Origin: Deltaproteobacteria bacterium
GTDB lineage: Bacteria; Desulfobacterota; Desulfobacteria; Desulfobacterales; JAFDCJ01
Reading direction: 5' to 3'
NCBI GenBank assembly: GCA_024277475.1
Contig: JAJRVC010000528.1
Span: 1-8,869 of the forward strand
Length of the DNA stretch: 8,869 nucleotides
The notes under the pieces were generated by a model. The model worked only from the letters and a program-made list of their open reading frames with translations. It did not search any database and had not been told where the DNA came from. Positions 6,832 to 8,869 of this stretch are shown one piece after another. A program made the position numbers and the translations under genes. Position 1 is the stretch's first letter; each line of letters begins with the position of its first letter.

Positions 6832-7828
6832 GCGGTTTTTCCTCCAACGACGATATCTCCGATTGCATTTGCCGAATGGGTTCATACCACTCTTCCCGCG
6901 CTGGGATGAATCGATCAATCATTAGTTCCTTGAGAATTTTTTTACCCTCAACATCTAAATGCATTGAAAAAAGCACCTTGCGGATACGCGTTTTGAGTTC
7001 AGCAGAGAGATCTTCGGAAGTTACCAGGGGTGGAATACCATAGGGTTTCGATTTCATGATAATCCGGGTTGCAGACGTAAGAATTGGATTTTTATAATTA
7101 TAATACTCCCAGATAATGCCGTCCACGGATGCTCCATCAACAAGATTCCGGGCTACCGCCAGGATTGAATTATCGTGGCTATAAGTATAGATGGTTTTGC
7201 CGAAAAAAGTCTCCGGACGCTTCCCCTTTTGTGCCAGCCAGAAAACAGGCACCAATCTTCCAGTGTTGGATTCGGGGTCGGTAAATGCAAAAACCCGCCC
7301 CTCAAGATCGTCAAGCAGTTGGTACGGGCTATCGCGGTTGACGATCAGGTATGATCGATAAAAATGGCTTCCCCGTATCTCGGGAGTGGCCAGGAGCTCG
7401 AACTTGAATTTATCTCTGCCGAGGGCATAAGGCCCCGAGCAAATAAAAGCCAGATCAATCTGCCCCATTGCGATGAGTTCATTGATTTCGCTATAGGTTT
7501 GTCTTTGAATGAATTCGATTTTCCTGCCCAGATGTTTGCCGATATAATCCAGCAGCCGGCGATGATAGACAAATGTATCCTGGGGTGAAAGCATCGCAGC
7601 GACAGCCACTCGCAAAGAGGGAGAATTATCCGCGGGGCTCATTGGATTAACCGTCGGTTTGGCACTGATAAAATCGACCACCCGGACATCGTCGTCTCCC
7701 CGGCAACTATTTAGCAGGAGCCATATCCCGGCAATCATAAAGCCCAAAGAAAGGTTACGCATATTGAGGAATGACAAAACCAAATCAGTGATCTTTTTTA
7801 CCGCACAACAAAATGCTTTTGCCTTCAT
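6812..7828 (-). CDS. PhnD-type periplasmic substrate-binding lipoprotein, putative sensor partner
   Basis: This 338-residue protein of the phosphate/phosphite/phosphonate-binding (PhnD-like) fold has its binding domain at about residues 72-305. Visible family features are LRVAVAAMLSP near 72, GQIDLAFICSGPYA near 122-135, and the oxyanion-loop-like DPESNTGRLVP at 184-194. A lipobox, LNSC, puts the lipidated Cys at residue 42. The ATG at 7762 (residue 23) would give a compact 19-residue signal peptide. Neither start has a good ribosome site, so 7828 is kept with caution. No ABC permease or ATPase gene accompanies it. Instead it overlaps by 20 nt the transmembrane sigma54 activator, which argues for sensing rather than transport. 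The kinase TtrS carries a related periplasmic domain as a fusion. The ligand is unknown; an oxyanion such as a sulfur oxyanion is inferred from the operon it sits beside. Confidence 0.9.
   Translation of the reverse strand: MKAKAFCCAVKKITDLVLSFLNMRNLSLGFMIAGIWLLLNSCRGDDDVRVVDFISAKPTVNPMSPADNSPSLRVAVAAMLSPQDTFVYHRRLLDYIGKHLGRKIEFIQRQTYSEINELIAMGQIDLAFICSGPYALGRDKFKFELLATPEIRGSHFYRSYLIVNRDSPYQLLDDLEGRVFAFTDPESNTGRLVPVFWLAQKGKRPETFFGKTIYTYSHDNSILAVARNLVDGASVDGIIWEYYNYKNPILTSATRIIMKSKPYGIPPLVTSEDLSAELKTRIRKVLFSMHLDVEGKKILKELMIDRFIPAREEWYEPIRQMQSEISSLEEKPHAAKNP
6841..6845 (-). promoter_or_regulatory. Shine-Dalgarno deciding the activator start
   Basis: The minus strand reads GGAGG, 9 nt before the ATG at 6831 and inside the coding part of the PhnD-like gene. 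It picks this start over the in-frame ATGs at 6885 and 6918 and implies translational coupling of the two proteins. Confidence 0.6.
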
Positions 7829-7875
7829 GTATGTCTCACAGTGTCAATTGATTTTAATACTATTACCACCATGTG

Positions 7876-7907
7876 CCATACCATTTCAAGCTTTTTAAGC
7901 TGTATGG
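7876..7907. repeat. Nested inverted repeat upstream of the PhnD-like gene
   Basis: CCATAC (7876-7881) pairs with GTATGG (7902-7907), enclosing a second perfect pair AGCTT/AAGCT (7889-7901). It lies 48-80 nt before the lipoprotein start. It could be an operator or a hairpin in the leader. I see no convincing -10/-35 or -24/-12 promoter for this operon in the surrounding sequence; the best guess, TTGAAA with a poor -10 in the same stretch, is weak. Confidence 0.3.
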
Positions 7908-7964
7908 AAAAAATGCCGGTTTGCAAAAAAATAGACATTGCCGGCCGCGATGGCTCATATTTTC

Positions 7965-8168
7965 TCATGGAATTTGTGGTTTTTTGCTTTCGTAATTGCT
8001 GTGAAATGTCAGCCCCGGCGCCCAGGTTCGCTCCAGGATTTTGTTCAGTACGATCTGTTTGCCGTCACGATGATAGGTCATACGTTCTTGGAAGAAAGAT
8101 GCGCTCATGATATAGCCGACAAGATTTTCCATGGACTTTTCTTTCCCAAGATAGAATTCGCGGTCCAA
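7965..8168 (-). pseudogene. Unrecognised short open frame, possible gene remnant
   Basis: A 67-residue frame opens at a TTG (8168) and stays open upstream to a stop near 8213, adding YWIEGGIPDSACS ahead of it. An internal ATG at 8132 has no clear ribosome site. The composition (LGKEKSMENLVGYIMSASFF, LERTWAPGLTFHSNYE) looks protein-like rather than random, and the length fits the end of a larger gene whose front is missing. I cannot name a family. It ends 136 nt before the PhnD-like gene. It could equally be a chance frame. Confidence 0.25.
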
Positions 8169-8258
8169 AGAACACGCTGAATCCGGAATGCCGCCCTCTA
8201 TCCAGTAGCGCGATCATAGATATAAGAAATTTTAATGTAAAATGACATTTGACTTATT

Positions 8259-8433
8259 CGGCGAAACATGTCATTAATATGCTGTTTACCGCCGTACTAA
8301 TAATATCTTATGCGGCGATATACCATATTTATTTGCTGTATTTCGCCGTTTTATCTATATACATATGCGGCGGGATATGGATTAGTTTGCTAACTAGTGC
8401 CCGTCCACGAAGCCTTTTTTATCCATGGGCACT
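8259..8433. repeat. Tandem array of about 54-bp dyad units
   Basis: Units begin with CGGCG at 8259, 8313 and 8368 (periods 54 and 55). In the first two, CGGCG is followed by exactly 26 nt and then CGCCG (8290-8294 and 8344-8348), then an 18-19 nt AT-rich linker ending TATG. Each is a dyad: CGGCGAAACA pairs with TGTTTACCGCCG (gapped) in unit 1, and CGGCGATATAC pairs with GTATTTCGCCG in unit 2, both around a 14-nt loop. Unit 3 is degenerate (TGCCCG) and merges into an AGTGCCC/GGGCACT inverted repeat (8396-8402, 8427-8433). The units differ too much to be a CRISPR array. A recombinase or plasmid/phage-type binding array is possible. Confidence 0.6.
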
Positions 8434-8463
8434 GGCGTAAGTTTCCAATTCAGAAATGAGCAA

Positions 8464-8561
8464 TTTTTTCTCTGAGCAAAGCCGCACAAGGGTTTACGTT
8501 GAGACGTACTTTTCGTACTTCGCAGACGTAAACCCGCGGAGAACGCCGCTCAGAGAAAAAA
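8464..8561. repeat. Large imperfect inverted repeat
   Basis: The outer arms TTTTTTCTCTGAGC (8464-8477) and their complement (8548-8561) are perfect over 14 bp. The inner arms GGGTTTACGT (8490-8499) and ACGTAAACCC (8526-8535) are perfect over 10 bp, with 12 unpaired bases between on each side and a small GTAC/GTAC top (8506-8509, 8515-8518). The right side resembles the degenerate CGCAGAG...GAGAAAA repeat that I recall from intergenic DNA of many environmental bacteria. It is non-coding and may be a dispersed palindromic repeat. Confidence 0.6.
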
Positions 8562-8609
8562 AGGCTATTTATGGATGGAAACTAACTAACCCTGATAAAC
8601 TGGAAAATG

Positions 8610-8681
8610 GCCACCGAGCTACAAAGACACAGAGCAAAGAGCAAAACTGTTTGTCAAAATTAATCTTTGTGTTTTGGTGGC
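8610..8681. repeat. Imperfect inverted repeat of the ACAAAGACACAGAG type
   Basis: Positions 8610-8627 and 8664-8681 pair over 18 bp with four mismatches in the centre (CCACC-N5-ACAAAGA against TCTTTGT-N5-GGTGG). The left arm continues into CACAGAGCAAAGAG, again like a common intergenic repeat. A small perfect hairpin, TTTGCA/TGCAAA, follows at 8691-8707. No gene is visible in this part. Confidence 0.45.
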
Positions 8682-8770
8682 GAAAATGTTTTTGCACAAA
8701 ATGCAAAGAATTCACAATTAAGACTCTAATATGCAATTTGAAATGATACCGGTAAATACAAATTCAATCT

Positions 8771-8869
8771 AACATCGGAATCCTGGTCCTCTGGGCCTCC
8801 GGCTCGTAAGGGTACGATCCTACGCCTCGGAGAGCCAGTCGAAGATCCCGTCGCCGGGGGTCAGAAATA
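8771..8869. other. GC-rich unassigned tail at the window edge
   Basis: The base composition rises sharply compared with the AT-rich DNA before it. On the minus strand the first open frame, ending TAG, could encode the last residues of a protein (LTPGDGIFDWLSEA). A second minus frame and one plus frame are also open. Parts pair imperfectly (CTCCG-GGCGTAGG with CCTTACGAGCCGGAG on the minus strand). It could be the edge of a structured repeat or of a neighbouring gene; the window ends before this can be settled. Confidence 0.3.

Noticed and set aside
8259..8403. CRISPR array
   Set aside because: The repeated parts are dyads that drift between units and the linkers are similar to each other. There are no identical repeats with unique spacers and no cas genes.
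8249..8440. Plus-strand 63-residue hydrophobic frame resembling a small membrane protein
   Set aside because: It lies almost wholly inside the tandem dyad array. The hydrophobic codons come from the AT-rich repeat units, and there is no ribosome site.
8771..8869. tRNA or rRNA fragment
   Set aside because: Pairing is imperfect, no cloverleaf or TTCRA loop can be laid out, and no rRNA landmark is present.

Overview
The window reads as a piece of an anaerobic, Gram-negative, probably sulfur-metabolising bacterium, most likely of the Desulfobacterota. This is inferred from the gene types (a periplasm-facing molybdopterin/Fe-S/NrfD respiratory complex with Tat signals, a PhnD-like lipoprotein and a membrane-bound sigma54 activator), the moderate base composition and the repeat-rich intergenic DNA. 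Every well-supported gene lies on the minus strand, so the locus reads from right to left.

Layout in the direction of transcription. (1) 8869-7829 has no convincing gene. It holds a GC-rich tail, several inverted repeats, a tandem array of about 54-bp dyad units (8259-8433) and an unrecognised short open frame that may be a gene remnant. (2) 7828-4600 is a two-gene regulatory operon: a PhnD-type substrate-binding lipoprotein, overlapping by 20 nt a transmembrane HAMP-GAF-AAA+-Fis sigma54 activator. A 25-bp-arm inverted repeat closes it. (3) 4599-4129 is a 471-nt control region. It carries two copies of TGTCCT-N5-AGGACA, an IHF-like site and a well-matched -24/-12 sigma54 promoter. (4) 4128-1 is the target operon: a small degenerate receiver protein, then a four-cluster [4Fe-4S] Tat protein, an NrfD/PsrC membrane subunit and a molybdopterin catalytic subunit truncated by the window edge.

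Working model (inference). The order Fe-S, membrane anchor, catalytic subunit matches the ttrBCA order of tetrathionate reductase. The PhnD-like binding protein recalls the periplasmic half of the TtrS sensor kinase. Here the sensor seems to be split: a separate lipoprotein may bind a periplasmic anion and signal through the membrane-spanning activator. The activator would bind the paired palindromes and start sigma54 transcription of the respiratory complex. The terminal acceptor (tetrathionate, thiosulfate, polysulfide, or an As/Se oxyanion) cannot be read from the sequence.
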